From contig JAKOVA010000259.1 of NCBI GenBank assembly GCA_029782335.1, positions 1-64,000 of the forward strand: a stretch of 64,000 nt of DNA, read 5' to 3'. Of the stretch, positions 39,329 to 49,195 are shown piece by piece (the stretch's first letter is position 1; every line of letters starts with the position of its first letter). The translations under genes and the position numbers were made by a program. Origin of the DNA: Actinomycetes bacterium. GTDB lineage: Bacteria > Actinomycetota > Acidimicrobiia > Acidimicrobiales > Microtrichaceae. The notes beneath the pieces are model-generated. The model did not search any database. It worked only from the letters and a program-made list of their open reading frames with translations, and was not told the DNA's origin.

Positions 39329-39345
39329 GGATCCTCCAGCCCCCG

Positions 39346-40557
39346 CTACTTGAGGGTGGTCAGGTAAGCGACGAGCTTACCGATCTCGTCTTCGGACAGA
39401 TTCAGGTTGGGCATGCCGCGAGCGCGGTCTGCCGCCATCGGCTTCTTGTTCGGCGGGTCGCGAAGCCAGTCGCCCAGCTCGCCCTGGTTCGCGACCCCGT
39501 CGGGCATCGCAGAGGTCTTGGGCGCCGCCTCGTCGTAGCTGTCGTAGAGCGGGAACATGCCACCCGCAAAGTGGTCGCGGCTCATCAGGTGGGTGAGGTT
39601 CGGCGCGTTCCCGGAGATCAGGGGATGCTCCGCGCCGCCGTAATCCGGATTGGGCTCGTGCGAATCGGTCTGCTCGCCGGCCGGCGTGTAGCCGTTGATC
39701 TGGTGGCAGCTCGCGCACTTCTGATCGAAGACGGTCTTGCCTTCAGCGGCGAGGGTTCCGTCCTTCGGCTCGACCGGCCCGCTCAGCTGGTTCTCGACCC
39801 AGGCGTCGTAGTCGGACGCGGACAGTGCCTTGACCTGCATCCGCATGTAGCCGTGGGACAGACCGCAGTACTCGGTGCACTGACCTTCGAAGACGCCTGG
39901 CTCATCCGCGTGCAGGGCGATGCGGTGAACTCGGCCCGGAACGGCGTCCTTCTTGCCGTTGAGGGCCGGGATCCAGAAGGAGTGAATGACGTCGTTCGAC
40001 GCGATCTTCACGGCGACCATCGTCTTGGTCGGGATGACGAGCTGGTTCGCCGTGATGATGTCGGGCTTGCCGTCGTTGTTGGTGTCGTAGCGGAACTCCC
40101 ACCACCACTGCTGGCCGATCACCTCGACCGACATCTTCGCCTGTTCGGCGTCGCTCTCGAGATCCCACAGCGTCGAAACGTTGAACGCAGCGAGAATCGC
40201 GAGGGTCAGCGCGGGAATGGCCGTCCACGTCCACTCGAGCACGGAGCGGCCATGCACCTGCACCGGCTCGTCCTCGCCGTCGACGTCGTCGTGGCGGCGA
40301 CGGAACCGGTAGACGAGGAACAGCGTGCCGCCCTCGACGAACACGAACACGAGGCCCGCGATCCCGAACACCAACCGGGAGAGGTCGTCGATCTTGCGTG
40401 CCTCTTCGCCACGCGGCTTCAACGTGGTCAGCGGGTGATTCACCGCGTCGGTGATGTTGTGGAGGATCAGCAGCATGCCGCCGATCATCAACAGCGTGAG
40501 AACGGTCGCGATGACGTAGTCACGGGTATGGGAGCGACGAGGGGTATTCGCAGCCAT
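39346..40557 (-). CDS. ctaC: Cytochrome c oxidase subunit II fused to cytochrome c domain (caa3 type)
   Basis: CuA motif CTEYCGLSHGYM and heme c motif CASCHQ. Confidence 0.95.
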   Translation of the reverse strand: MAANTPRRSHTRDYVIATVLTLLMIGGMLLILHNITDAVNHPLTTLKPRGEEARKIDDLSRLVFGIAGLVFVFVEGGTLFLVYRFRRRHDDVDGEDEPVQVHGRSVLEWTWTAIPALTLAILAAFNVSTLWDLESDAEQAKMSVEVIGQQWWWEFRYDTNNDGKPDIITANQLVIPTKTMVAVKIASNDVIHSFWIPALNGKKDAVPGRVHRIALHADEPGVFEGQCTEYCGLSHGYMRMQVKALSASDYDAWVENQLSGPVEPKDGTLAAEGKTVFDQKCASCHQINGYTPAGEQTDSHEPNPDYGGAEHPLISGNAPNLTHLMSRDHFAGGMFPLYDSYDEAAPKTSAMPDGVANQGELGDWLRDPPNKKPMAADRARGMPNLNLSEDEIGKLVAYLTTLK

Positions 40558-40560
40558 CGA

Positions 40561-41415
40561 TCAGCCTTCCTGGCCCACGGCCGGGGTGAGGACAGCCGGC
40601 ACCGCGCCTTCCTGAGCGCCGTGATGCTCGAAGTCGCGAGGGCCGGTGACGGCGCCGGCGACTCCGACGGCCAGTACCACCACGGCACCCAACACGAGCA
40701 CCCCGACGACCAACGAGCGCCGGATCTGAGGACGGGAGTTGAGAATGATCGCAACACCGAAGAACAGCGCTGCGAGGGCAAGCGCAACCCAGACGGCCCC
40801 GAGCTTGGAGACCGCGAGGAACACACGCGAGAAGCAGTAGACGATCGCGCCGATCAGGAACAGACCGCCGAAGGGGACCTCGACGGGCAGCATCAGGCGG
40901 TTCCGCATCACGCGGTTTGCCGCAGCGTCAGCGCTGCGCTGCTCGGCCCAGTTGGCGATCGTCCACTCGACGCCGACGATGGCCAGACTCGAGCAGCCGA
41001 TGAGGAAGAGGATCGGCGAGGCGGCGAGGCCGATCACGATGGCAGTCGCGGCGAGCCCTGCGATGAACGGCCAGGCGTTGAGCATCACCGACGGGGTGAC
41101 GACGACGGTCGCCTCGCTGCCGTCGAGCTGCGCAAGCGCTTCGGCGTCGCTGTCGCGGAAGGCCGAGGCGGCCACTCCGAGACCGAAGGTCCCGCCGGCG
41201 AACCCCATGAGGATCGCGTAGCCGACATGGTCACCGACGCCACCCTTGTATCCGAAGGTGATCGGCCCCAACAGGGCGTTGACGGCGCCATCGCTCGAAA
41301 GCAGGTGCACCACGCCGCCGTGTTCCACGCCGTTGGTGACGATGCCGTAGACCACCGCCGCGATGAACGCGGCGCCGGCCAGGCCGAAGAAATACTTGGA
41401 TCCGGTGGTGATCAC
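40561..41415 (-). CDS. Multi-TM membrane protein of unknown function in oxidase operon
   Basis: 284 aa, many predicted hydrophobic helices; no known motif recognised. Confidence 0.7.
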   Translation of the reverse strand: MITTGSKYFFGLAGAAFIAAVVYGIVTNGVEHGGVVHLLSSDGAVNALLGPITFGYKGGVGDHVGYAILMGFAGGTFGLGVAASAFRDSDAEALAQLDGSEATVVVTPSVMLNAWPFIAGLAATAIVIGLAASPILFLIGCSSLAIVGVEWTIANWAEQRSADAAANRVMRNRLMLPVEVPFGGLFLIGAIVYCFSRVFLAVSKLGAVWVALALAALFFGVAIILNSRPQIRRSLVVGVLVLGAVVVLAVGVAGAVTGPRDFEHHGAQEGAVPAVLTPAVGQEG

Positions 41416-41457
41416 GATGCTGTTCCGTTGGACAGGTGGACGGGCGACATTGATGGC

Positions 41458-42042
41458 CTACTTCAGCACGTAGACGCCGAGCCAAACCGCGAAGTAGAGC
41501 CCGGCCATGACGTGCCAGTAGAGCGCGGCGGCCGAGAAGCCGTCGGGACGGAAGCTGGAGGTTTCGCCCCCGAGCGCACGCAGCGTGGTGACGCCGAGGA
41601 AGAGGATCGCAGCGCCCAGCATCGCCAGGTGCGCGCCGGTCACCGCGTAGAAGAGCGGGCCTTCCGGCTGGGTCATCGCGAGCCCGACCTCGGTGTAGAG
41701 GAACCAGGTTTGGTTGAGCACCGCGAGACCCAACACGATCGTGATCAACGACGCCAGGTAGGTGTAGCCACGCTGGTTGCGGGCGATCGAATGCACCGCC
41801 CACTGCACCGTGAACATGCTCATCAGCAACGTGAAGAGCTGCATCGTGGGCTGTGTCAACGGGATGTTGTTGTCTTTCAGCCAGTCGGGGCCGACACCGT
41901 GCCGCTGCTGGAGGTATGCGCCCAGCAGGGTGAGGATGAGCACCGCGGAGCCTGCTGCGGCGAACCCCGCGCCGAACAGGAGCTGGCGGCGTCGTGGCGG
42001 GATCGCCGGGGCGAGCTCCGCGGGAATCGTTGCCACCGACAT
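41458..42042 (-). CDS. Second heme-copper oxidase subunit III-like protein
   Basis: LFYAVTGAHLAML and ALYWHVMAGLYFAVW align with canonical subunit III helices; ATGA overlap with 42042-43583 gene. Confidence 0.8.
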   Translation of the reverse strand: MSVATIPAELAPAIPPRRRQLLFGAGFAAAGSAVLILTLLGAYLQQRHGVGPDWLKDNNIPLTQPTMQLFTLLMSMFTVQWAVHSIARNQRGYTYLASLITIVLGLAVLNQTWFLYTEVGLAMTQPEGPLFYAVTGAHLAMLGAAILFLGVTTLRALGGETSSFRPDGFSAAALYWHVMAGLYFAVWLGVYVLK

Positions 42043-43583
42043 CAGGATGCGTCCTTTCCGTCGAGCACGGGGTAGGCGCTCTCGATCGGGCCGGCGAGAG
42101 GTCCGTCGGACCACTCGAGCGTCCCGCCGCCACCCCACGGATCAGCCGAGTCGGACTCGCCGCCGCGTCGTGGACCGACGGCGGCACCGAGCGTTCCGAG
42201 CGCGACGAGCACGATGATCGCTGCGCCGACAGCGGCGATCGCCGCGAAGGCGTTCGAGTCGGTGTTGGAGAGACCGACGACCAACCACGGGATTCCCCAG
42301 AGGGCGATCCCGAGGGCGACCACGCCAGCGAGACCCTTGCCGGCCGCTTCGGGCAGGGACGCACCGAAGATCTGGCGACCCCAGTAGAAGATTCCGCCGA
42401 GCGCCGCGATGACCGCAGCGCCCAGTACCACACGGAACTGCGCGAGCGACACGGCGGCGAGATTGAAATCGCCGAGGGTTCCCTTCCCGATCGAGTTCAC
42501 GACCCGGAAGGCCCCGATGCCGGCGCCGATCAGTGCGATCGGCAGGGCGAGCGCCACGAACGCCAGCGGCGACATGAACTTCGGCTTGCCACGACCGAGC
42601 GTGTCGGCGACCGCGGCGCCGACGCCGAGGAGCGGCAGACCGGCCAGGAGGACGAAGCCGGCCCACAGAAGCGTCGACTGCGCAACGGTGCCCTGCGCCC
42701 ATGCGCCATAGGAGGCGAGGCCCGCCACGCCGATGAGCGAGAGCACGAGCCCACGGAAGCGCTGGCGATCACCGACGGCCGTCGCCACCACATCGGCGAG
42801 GATCCCGAGCACCGGGATGAACAGCATGAAGACCGCGGGTGGCTGGAAGAGCCAGTCCACCCCGCCGCTGAACGTGGAGGTGGCCAGTGCCGAGCCGTCG
42901 GCACGAGAGATGTGGCCGACCACGACATGCGCGAGCGACGCCGGAATCGTGAGCACGAGGATCGACGCCGTGACCAGCATGGAGAAGGCGAAGAAGGGCA
43001 CACGGTCGAGGCCCAGACCCGCGGGCCGCAGGCTGAGCACCGTTACGGCCACGCACACCGCAGCGAGACACAGGGCGACCATCAGCGCACCGACGGCGAC
43101 GTTGCCGAGCCGCGCGGCCTTGAGGTGACCGCCGCCGTAGGAACCGTCGGCCGCAACGGTCACGATGAACACCAGTGCCGAACCGAGCCACGTCCACAAC
43201 GACGCCGCAGCGGCCCGGGGGAAGGCGACCGCCGGCGAGCCGACCTGGGTGGGGACGACGGCGATGGCGATTCCCAACAGCAACGGCAGGACGCCCAACA
43301 GCAGGAGGCCGACCTGTTCGTTCATCAGGAGTCGCTGGGCGACCTCGCTACTGAAGATCGAGCCGTCGGACGCGGTGTTGGCATCGACCAGCGCCGACAC
43401 GACCGCGCCCGCCGCCAGGAACACAAGCGAGCAGAGAATGAAGACCCGCCCGATGAGGCGGTGATCGCCGGAACCGACGAGACGCTCGAACGCCGTCGGC
43501 TCGGTGGCCCGATTGATTCCCGGGCCCGGTTGTTCGACGGCTGGAGCCGTCTCAACCGCTGGAGATGTATCGGTCATCGTCAT
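42042..43583 (-). CDS. Divergent heme-copper oxidase subunit I paralogue lacking all canonical metal-binding histidines
   Basis: SGDHRLIG, VVPTQVGSPAVAFPR, WLFQPPAVFMLFIPVLGI, YGAWAQG, LAQFRVVLG, IFYWGRQIFG and DPWGGGGTLEWS align with CtaD (37307-39328) but ligands are substituted. Confidence 0.85.
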   Translation of the reverse strand: MTMTDTSPAVETAPAVEQPGPGINRATEPTAFERLVGSGDHRLIGRVFILCSLVFLAAGAVVSALVDANTASDGSIFSSEVAQRLLMNEQVGLLLLGVLPLLLGIAIAVVPTQVGSPAVAFPRAAAASLWTWLGSALVFIVTVAADGSYGGGHLKAARLGNVAVGALMVALCLAAVCVAVTVLSLRPAGLGLDRVPFFAFSMLVTASILVLTIPASLAHVVVGHISRADGSALATSTFSGGVDWLFQPPAVFMLFIPVLGILADVVATAVGDRQRFRGLVLSLIGVAGLASYGAWAQGTVAQSTLLWAGFVLLAGLPLLGVGAAVADTLGRGKPKFMSPLAFVALALPIALIGAGIGAFRVVNSIGKGTLGDFNLAAVSLAQFRVVLGAAVIAALGGIFYWGRQIFGASLPEAAGKGLAGVVALGIALWGIPWLVVGLSNTDSNAFAAIAAVGAAIIVLVALGTLGAAVGPRRGGESDSADPWGGGGTLEWSDGPLAGPIESAYPVLDGKDAS

Positions 43584-43683
43584 GTCGTGAGAGTGACCTC
43601 GTGGTGGCTGGACGCGCCCGGTCGGGCGCCGAGTGCGGACACTACCGGTCGGCTGGGCCGGACAGGAAAACCGTCGCTCACCA

Positions 43684-44586
43684 TCAGCCCGACACCAGGG
43701 CGTCGACGGCCATCGCGCCGAACAGCAGCGTCACGTACGTGATGGAGAACGAGAACATTCGCATCGCGATCTTCGGCGACGACGTGCGGAACACCGCGAC
43801 CGCCAACCCGAGGAAGATCAGGCCCAAGATGATCGCCGACGCGACGTAGATCACTCCGAGGTTCGCGACCGGCGCCAGCACCAACGACAGCGCGACCAGC
43901 ACCACCGTGTAGGCGATCAGCTGGATCCCGACGTTCCGCTCGCTCGCCACCGACGGCAGCATCGGCACATGCGCGCGGGCGTAGTCGTCCTTGTACTTGA
44001 TCGCCAACGCCCAGAAATGGGGCGGCGTCCACATGAAGATGATTGCGAAGAGGATCCACGGCGCTGCGCCGAGATGCCCCGTTACCGCCGCCCAGCCGAT
44101 CAGCGTGGGGGCAGCGCCGGCCGCCCCGCCGATCACGATGTTCTGCGACGAGGAGCGCTTCAACCACAGCGTGTAGATGAAGACGTAGAAGGCCGCCGCA
44201 CCCAGGGCCAGCAGCGCCGAGAGCAGGTTGACGAACGCCCAGAGCCACACGAAGGCGACGACCTCGATGCCGATCGAGAAGGCGAGCGCCGCCCGAGGCG
44301 TCACCGCACCGGTGACCAGTGGACGGCCCTGCGTACGGTGCATGACGGCGTCGATGTCGCGGTCGACGTACATGTTCGCCGCATTCGCGCCGCCCGCGGC
44401 GAGCGTCCCGCCGATCACCGTCGCGGCCATCAGCCACAACGACGGGACACCGCGCTCGGCGACCAGCATGGTGGGCACCGTCGTGACGAGCAGCAGTTCG
44501 ATGATCCGCGGCTTCATCAGCGCGATGTAGGCGCCGATCCGCGACGACGAGGACCGCGCCGAGAGTGCTGGAGCTGCAGGAGACAC
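43684..44586 (-). CDS. ctaB: Protoheme IX farnesyltransferase (heme O synthase)
   Basis: NAANMYVDRDIDAVMHRTQGRPL and WTPPHFWALAIKYKDDY motifs. Confidence 0.97.
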   Translation of the reverse strand: MSPAAPALSARSSSSRIGAYIALMKPRIIELLLVTTVPTMLVAERGVPSLWLMAATVIGGTLAAGGANAANMYVDRDIDAVMHRTQGRPLVTGAVTPRAALAFSIGIEVVAFVWLWAFVNLLSALLALGAAAFYVFIYTLWLKRSSSQNIVIGGAAGAAPTLIGWAAVTGHLGAAPWILFAIIFMWTPPHFWALAIKYKDDYARAHVPMLPSVASERNVGIQLIAYTVVLVALSLVLAPVANLGVIYVASAIILGLIFLGLAVAVFRTSSPKIAMRMFSFSITYVTLLFGAMAVDALVSG

Positions 44587-44673
44587 CGCTGCTCAGGCTA
44601 GGACGGGGCGTCGCAGGCGGCCAACCGACGCCGCGGCTGGCCTTCAGCGCCATTCCGTTGGCACAGTGGTGCG

Positions 44674-45612
44674 GTGAGTGCGCTCCCTCCGGCCATTCGC
44701 ACCCCGTCCGCCTACCGACGGATGTGCATCGCCTCCCTCTGGGCGCTGTGCGCCATCATCGTGACCGGCGCCTCGGTTCGCCTGACCGGCTCAGGCCTCG
44801 GCTGCACCCAGTGGCCGACGTGCAACGACGGCAACATCGTCGCACCGCTCGAGTACCACCCGATGATCGAGTTCGTGAACCGACTCGTCACCGGCGTGGT
44901 GTCGATCGCGGTGATCGTGGCGGTCGCCGGATCCCTCATCCGACAACCTCGTCGCCGCGATCTCACTCGCTGGTCGTTGGCGCTCGTTGCCGGCGTGGTC
45001 GCGCAGATCCTCATCGGTGCCGTTGTCGTGATGAGCGACCTCGAGTACTCGATGGTGGCGTTGCACTTCCTCGTCTCGATGGTGCTCGTCGCCGCCGCTG
45101 TCGTCCTCGTCAACCGGGCCGGGATTCCCGATGACGAGCCGCTCTCGCGCCCGTGGCCAACGTGGGCGAAGGCGCTCGTCGGCGGTTGTGTGGCCGTGTT
45201 GTTGAGCGGACCGCTCGTCTCGAGCGCCGGACCACATCCCGGGGCCCTCGAGGGGGTCGCCCACGACGGCAAAGACCTCGTCCTGAAGCGACTCCCCATC
45301 GACCTGGTGTGGGTGGCGCGCCTCCACAGCGTCACCGTGTGGATCTTCGTGCTCGGGATCGTCGCCGTGGCCTGGCGCCACCGACGTTCCGACGATCCGA
45401 TGCATCGACCACTCGTCGATCTGCTCGTCGTCGCTGTCGCCCAAGGGGCGATCGGCTACACCCAGTACTTCACGGGAGTGCCGGCATTGCTCGTCGGGAT
45501 CCATGTTCTCGGCGCCACCCTGTTGTGGGTCATGACGCTGCGGGTCGCGCAGGTCGCAGCGACCGCCGGCGACACCGTCGCTGCCCGTCCGGCCACGGCG
45601 CTGGTGACATGA
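44674..45612 (+). CDS. ctaA: Heme A synthase (COX15/CtaA)
   Basis: [22 protein letters not shown] and multi-TM pattern; divergent from ctaB. Confidence 0.95.
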   Translation: MSALPPAIRTPSAYRRMCIASLWALCAIIVTGASVRLTGSGLGCTQWPTCNDGNIVAPLEYHPMIEFVNRLVTGVVSIAVIVAVAGSLIRQPRRRDLTRWSLALVAGVVAQILIGAVVVMSDLEYSMVALHFLVSMVLVAAAVVLVNRAGIPDDEPLSRPWPTWAKALVGGCVAVLLSGPLVSSAGPHPGALEGVAHDGKDLVLKRLPIDLVWVARLHSVTVWIFVLGIVAVAWRHRRSDDPMHRPLVDLLVVAVAQGAIGYTQYFTGVPALLVGIHVLGATLLWVMTLRVAQVAATAGDTVAARPATALVT

Positions 45613-45899
45613 GTACCGCTCCGATCGAGACGGTCGACCCCGAGATCGACACGACGGAGGATCTCGACGTTCCCTGGGTGGTCATCGTCTGGAACGACCC
45701 GATCAACCTCATGGAGTACGTCGCGTTCGTCTTCCAGAAGCTCTTCGGCTACTCCAAGGCAAAGGCCCGCAAGCTCATGCTCGATGTCCACCTCAAGGGC
45801 AAAGCCGTCGTCTCGAGCGGGGCGCGCTCCGAGGCGGAACTCGACGTGTTCCGCCTCCAGGAGCACGGGCTGTGGGCGACGATGCAACACGACCGTTGA
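45609..45899 (+). CDS. clpS: ATP-dependent Clp protease adaptor ClpS
   Basis: [36 protein letters not shown] overlap with ctaA. Confidence 0.95.
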   Translation: MSTAPIETVDPEIDTTEDLDVPWVVIVWNDPINLMEYVAFVFQKLFGYSKAKARKLMLDVHLKGKAVVSSGARSEAELDVFRLQEHGLWATMQHDR

Positions 45900-46750
45900 G
45901 CGACGCCCGCTTCGAACCGTCTGACGCGGGGCACTGGATGGTGTCGATCCCCGACCTCGACGAGTGCGTCGCGACCTGCCATGAGGTCGTCGCCCTGCTC
46001 GAGGATCCCGTCGTCGAGCGTCACACTGCGGCCTCGCTCGTCGGCCCCAACGCCGCTCGACACGACGAACTGCTGGCGCTAGCGCGACGGTCCGCGTCCT
46101 TCGCGTCCGACGCGCTCGGGGAGCCAACCCTCGACGACGAGACCTTCGAGTCGCTTGTCACTGCGCTCGGAACCCTCCGCACGCTCACCCTGTGGGCGCT
46201 CGACGCACTGGCGGCCGACGGCTCGGGGCGGGAACATGAACTGATGGGGCTCCTCGAGCGCATCAGCCGCCTCTTCGAGCGGGCGTCACGGTCGCTGTAC
46301 TCGACGGTGGTTCCGATTGGCGACGATGTGTTCCGCCTCCGCTGGTCGGTGAGCGATCGAGCGATGATCCGAGCGTTCTCGGAGGACCTCGACCGTCTGC
46401 TCGACGGCGACGACCCCAGCATCGTGCGACTGTTCCCTCCGGCATACGGCGACGACGCCGAACGCAGCCGCGGCTACGACGCACTCGCCCGATCCGAGCT
46501 GATCGAGTCACGCCGCGCGGCGCTCACGGTTCTCGACGACGCACTTGGCCGCGACGAGATCGACGGCACCCGGCTCGCGACGCTGATGCGAGCGGTCAAC
46601 GACCTTCGCCTCGTGATCGGCACGCGACTCGATGTCGGCGAAGACGGAACGCCCCACGGGGAGCCCGACGAGTCCGACGCCGCCGCGCAGCAGGCCTACG
46701 AGCGATTGAGCCTGTTGCTGTCCGACATCGTCGGTGCCCTCAGCGGGTGA
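45896..46750 (+). CDS. DUF2017-like protein downstream of clpS
   Basis: [11 protein letters not shown]...[14 protein letters not shown]...[12 protein letters not shown] in C-terminal half; TTG start overlapping clpS stop proposed. Confidence 0.75.
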   Translation: MSDARFEPSDAGHWMVSIPDLDECVATCHEVVALLEDPVVERHTAASLVGPNAARHDELLALARRSASFASDALGEPTLDDETFESLVTALGTLRTLTLWALDALAADGSGREHELMGLLERISRLFERASRSLYSTVVPIGDDVFRLRWSVSDRAMIRAFSEDLDRLLDGDDPSIVRLFPPAYGDDAERSRGYDALARSELIESRRAALTVLDDALGRDEIDGTRLATLMRAVNDLRLVIGTRLDVGEDGTPHGEPDESDAAAQQAYERLSLLLSDIVGALSG

Positions 46751-46760
46751 CTGGAGCGCA

Positions 46761-48272
46761 CTAGCGACACGCGTCGATGGCGTCGGCGATGAGCGCCTGG
46801 ATCCGTGCGCGCAGCTCCGAGGAACCCGCCTGAGCCTCTAGATCTTTCGGCTGTAGCGCGTCGGCGACACGCGAGCCCACGCACAGCCCGACGCGTCTCG
46901 AACGACCCTCGTTCACCTCTCTGGCGGCAATCTGAGCGCGGAGCACCGGCAGGCTGAGCGCCTGGGAAGATCGGCCCGTCGTGCCCAGGTTGATCTTCGA
47001 ACCCGGGTCACAGCTCCGGAAGGTGACCTCGCGTCGCTGCGCGTTTGCCGAGACCGAGGCCTGATCCGGCTGAGCCAGCTGTTGCCGCCACGCACCGAGT
47101 GCCGAGCGGAGTTCCTCGGCGTCGCCGGCCGAAGCGAGACGCACCGTGGCGGCGACGCACACACGACGATGCCCGTCCCTCTTGACCACCCCGCTCCGGA
47201 CGGCATCGCCACGCCACCCGTCAACGGCGCGCATCGCCGTCGCGGCGTCGATCCGCTCGGAGAGCATCAGGAACAAGACGCTGGCCCCCAACACATCGTC
47301 TCGTCGCCCGGTCGAGCCGGCGATCCGCGGCGGATCGATGCTCTTGAAGGACGCCCGGTCGAAGTAGGTGATCGGATCGAACAGCTCTGCGGAGGTCCGC
47401 GGCAGGCGGCGATACACCGCGTCGATCCGATCGAGGCGCAACCCGCCGCGACCGGCGTCAGCGAGATTCACGAACGACGGCCCCAACGCATAGGGAAGGC
47501 CGAAGATGGTCGTGAGAATGTCGGGCACCTCAGCGAGCTGGTCGTCGGCATCGCCGGCCTGACGCTTTCGTTCCTCGTCATAGGCGGCACCTTCCCGTTC
47601 GCCGAGCGACTCGACGTACGCTCGCTCAACCGCCGTCGCGTCACCCTCCAACACCGCCCGGGCGGCGGCCGAACCCTCGTCCGGGGCCGCCAGCATGGAC
47701 TCCACGTCATAGATCTGGTCCTGGAGTGCGTGGGTCAACTCGTGCACGAGGGTCACCCGCAACCCAACCGTCATGGTCGAACCCCGTACGTTGACCACGT
47801 CCTCGGTCTGGTCGTAGAACGCGAGCGTCCCACTGTCGGCCAGCTCACCCTGCGCTTTGAGGACATCCGGTGAACCGCTGATCAGCCCGAGCGCGCGCAG
47901 CTCCGCGACCTGCCGATCCGCCTCACGCCGCTGCGCTGCGGTCGGTTCGCCAGACAGCCCGGCACCGATCGCGTCGCGGTACTCCTTCGGTGAGAGGAAG
48001 TACACCCGGACCGGATGCCGGAACCGATGCCCGCGGGCGTTCTCCACGAAGCGCGCAAGATCGGCCACCCGTGCGTCCCAACGCGCCGGGGCGACGATCC
48101 CGGCGTGGCCGAGGATCGACCCGATGCCGGCGGCGGCCGCGACCACGGCGACCGTGGCGGCGACCGCCGTCAAGATCCGACGCCGAGGCACGTGCCGACG
48201 CACCGTGAACGCATACGCAGGCTCACCCCACACGGGCGGACCAAGGGGCGAGGACGGAGGTGGGAGGGGCAT
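46761..48272 (-). CDS. Membrane-anchored putative zinc metallopeptidase (HExxH)
   Basis: N-terminal TM, TLVHELTHALQDQIYD and VLEGDATAVE motifs. Confidence 0.7.
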   Translation of the reverse strand: MPLPPPSSPLGPPVWGEPAYAFTVRRHVPRRRILTAVAATVAVVAAAAGIGSILGHAGIVAPARWDARVADLARFVENARGHRFRHPVRVYFLSPKEYRDAIGAGLSGEPTAAQRREADRQVAELRALGLISGSPDVLKAQGELADSGTLAFYDQTEDVVNVRGSTMTVGLRVTLVHELTHALQDQIYDVESMLAAPDEGSAAARAVLEGDATAVERAYVESLGEREGAAYDEERKRQAGDADDQLAEVPDILTTIFGLPYALGPSFVNLADAGRGGLRLDRIDAVYRRLPRTSAELFDPITYFDRASFKSIDPPRIAGSTGRRDDVLGASVLFLMLSERIDAATAMRAVDGWRGDAVRSGVVKRDGHRRVCVAATVRLASAGDAEELRSALGAWRQQLAQPDQASVSANAQRREVTFRSCDPGSKINLGTTGRSSQALSLPVLRAQIAAREVNEGRSRRVGLCVGSRVADALQPKDLEAQAGSSELRARIQALIADAIDACR

Positions 48273-48390
48273 GGCGATGCGGGACGGTCCGATGGCCCGG
48301 GACTCGTGGCGGTCGGGCGAGATCGCCGAAACCCTAGGGGTTCGGACCGACTGGAGGGCCGCTGGTATCGTGCGCAGTCCGGTCATCCGG

Positions 48391-48466
48391 GCCCCCATCG
48401 TCCAGTGGCCTAGGACGCCGCCCTTTCAAGGCGGTAACACGGGTTCGAATCCCGTTGGGGGTGCCA
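48391..48466 (+). tRNA. tRNA-Glu (anticodon TTC), CCA encoded
   Basis: Acceptor GCCCCCA/TGGGGGT, anticodon loop CTTTCAA, T-loop TTCGAAT, CCA at 48464-48466. Confidence 0.95.
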
Positions 48467-48514
48467 ACGCCGATCGCCGTCGGGTCGCGGGACGCCGGCC
48501 CGACGAAGGGTGGC

Positions 48515-48766
48515 TCAGTACTCGATGATGGTGATCGCACCCTCAGGGCAGACCTTCGCCCCGAGGCGCGCCTGATCAGCGAGTTCGGGTGGCACGTCGA
48601 GCAAGTGCAGGCCGATGTAGCCGTCCTCGTCGAGGTGATAGACGTCGGGAGCGAACCGATGGCAGTTCCCCATCCCGTTGCACAGCGCTGGATGCGTCTT
48701 GACCCGGACTCCCTTTGCCGGAGCCTGCGTACCGGAGGCGCCGGGGGTTTCGTCGAGTGTGCTCAT
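48515..48766 (-). CDS. Ferredoxin
   Basis: CNGMGNCHRFAPDVYHLDEDGYI...VCPEGAI cysteine pattern. Confidence 0.88.
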   Translation of the reverse strand: MSTLDETPGASGTQAPAKGVRVKTHPALCNGMGNCHRFAPDVYHLDEDGYIGLHLLDVPPELADQARLGAKVCPEGAITIIEY

Positions 48767-49170
48767 CGGGTGACCTCCGTCAGTGCGGCCAAGGGGCTCG
48801 CGGCCAATTCGTCGAGGAGTTGACGCCGCGCCCGCTGCCACGGCTGGTGCAACAGGCAGGGTTGCTCGTCGCTGCACGGACGATCCTCGAGGACACAACG
48901 GCCGGTCTCGGATGGTCCTTCGATCGCTTCGATGACGTCGAGCACGCTGACCTCGCCGAGATCTGCGACCAGGGAGTAGCCCCCCGTCGGGCCCGGGTCC
49001 GACCGGACCCATCCCCTCGCGGCGAGGGGCGTCATCGCCTGGGACAAGAAGCCGGGACTGGTACCGATCGCATCGGCGAGCTCGCTGGACTTCGTTCGGC
49101 AGCCACGTCGCGCGAGTTCCATCAACGCCTGCGTTGCGAGGTCGGATCGTCGCGTGATCTCCAATCTCAT
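48763..49170 (-). CDS. Rrf2-family transcriptional regulator (Fe-S type)
   Basis: MRLEITRRSDLATQALMELA, GYSL wing, C-X6-C-X5-C cluster CVLEDRPCSDEQPC. Confidence 0.9.
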   Translation of the reverse strand: MRLEITRRSDLATQALMELARRGCRTKSSELADAIGTSPGFLSQAMTPLAARGWVRSDPGPTGGYSLVADLGEVSVLDVIEAIEGPSETGRCVLEDRPCSDEQPCLLHQPWQRARRQLLDELAASPLAALTEVTR

Positions 49171-49188
49171 AGTCAGACACTATAGGAT
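49169..49188. promoter_or_regulatory. Palindrome ATAGT-N5-ACTAT with overlapping divergent -10 elements
   Basis: Perfect inverted repeat at 49169-49183 overlapping the Rrf2 start codon; TATAGT (minus) and TAGGAT (plus) are ~7-8 nt from the two ATGs. Confidence 0.5.
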
Positions 49189-49195
49189 AGGGTTC

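Noticed and set aside
42042-43583. His-less subunit I as a simple decaying pseudogene
   Set aside because: Uninterrupted 513-codon frame, hydrophobic helices, conserved end motifs and tight coupling to neighbours argue for a maintained protein, though selection tests are still needed.
39571-43742. 834-aa and 582-aa plus-strand ORFs opposite the oxidase operon
   Set aside because: Shadow ORFs with charged low-complexity composition; minus-strand frames contain conserved oxidase motifs.
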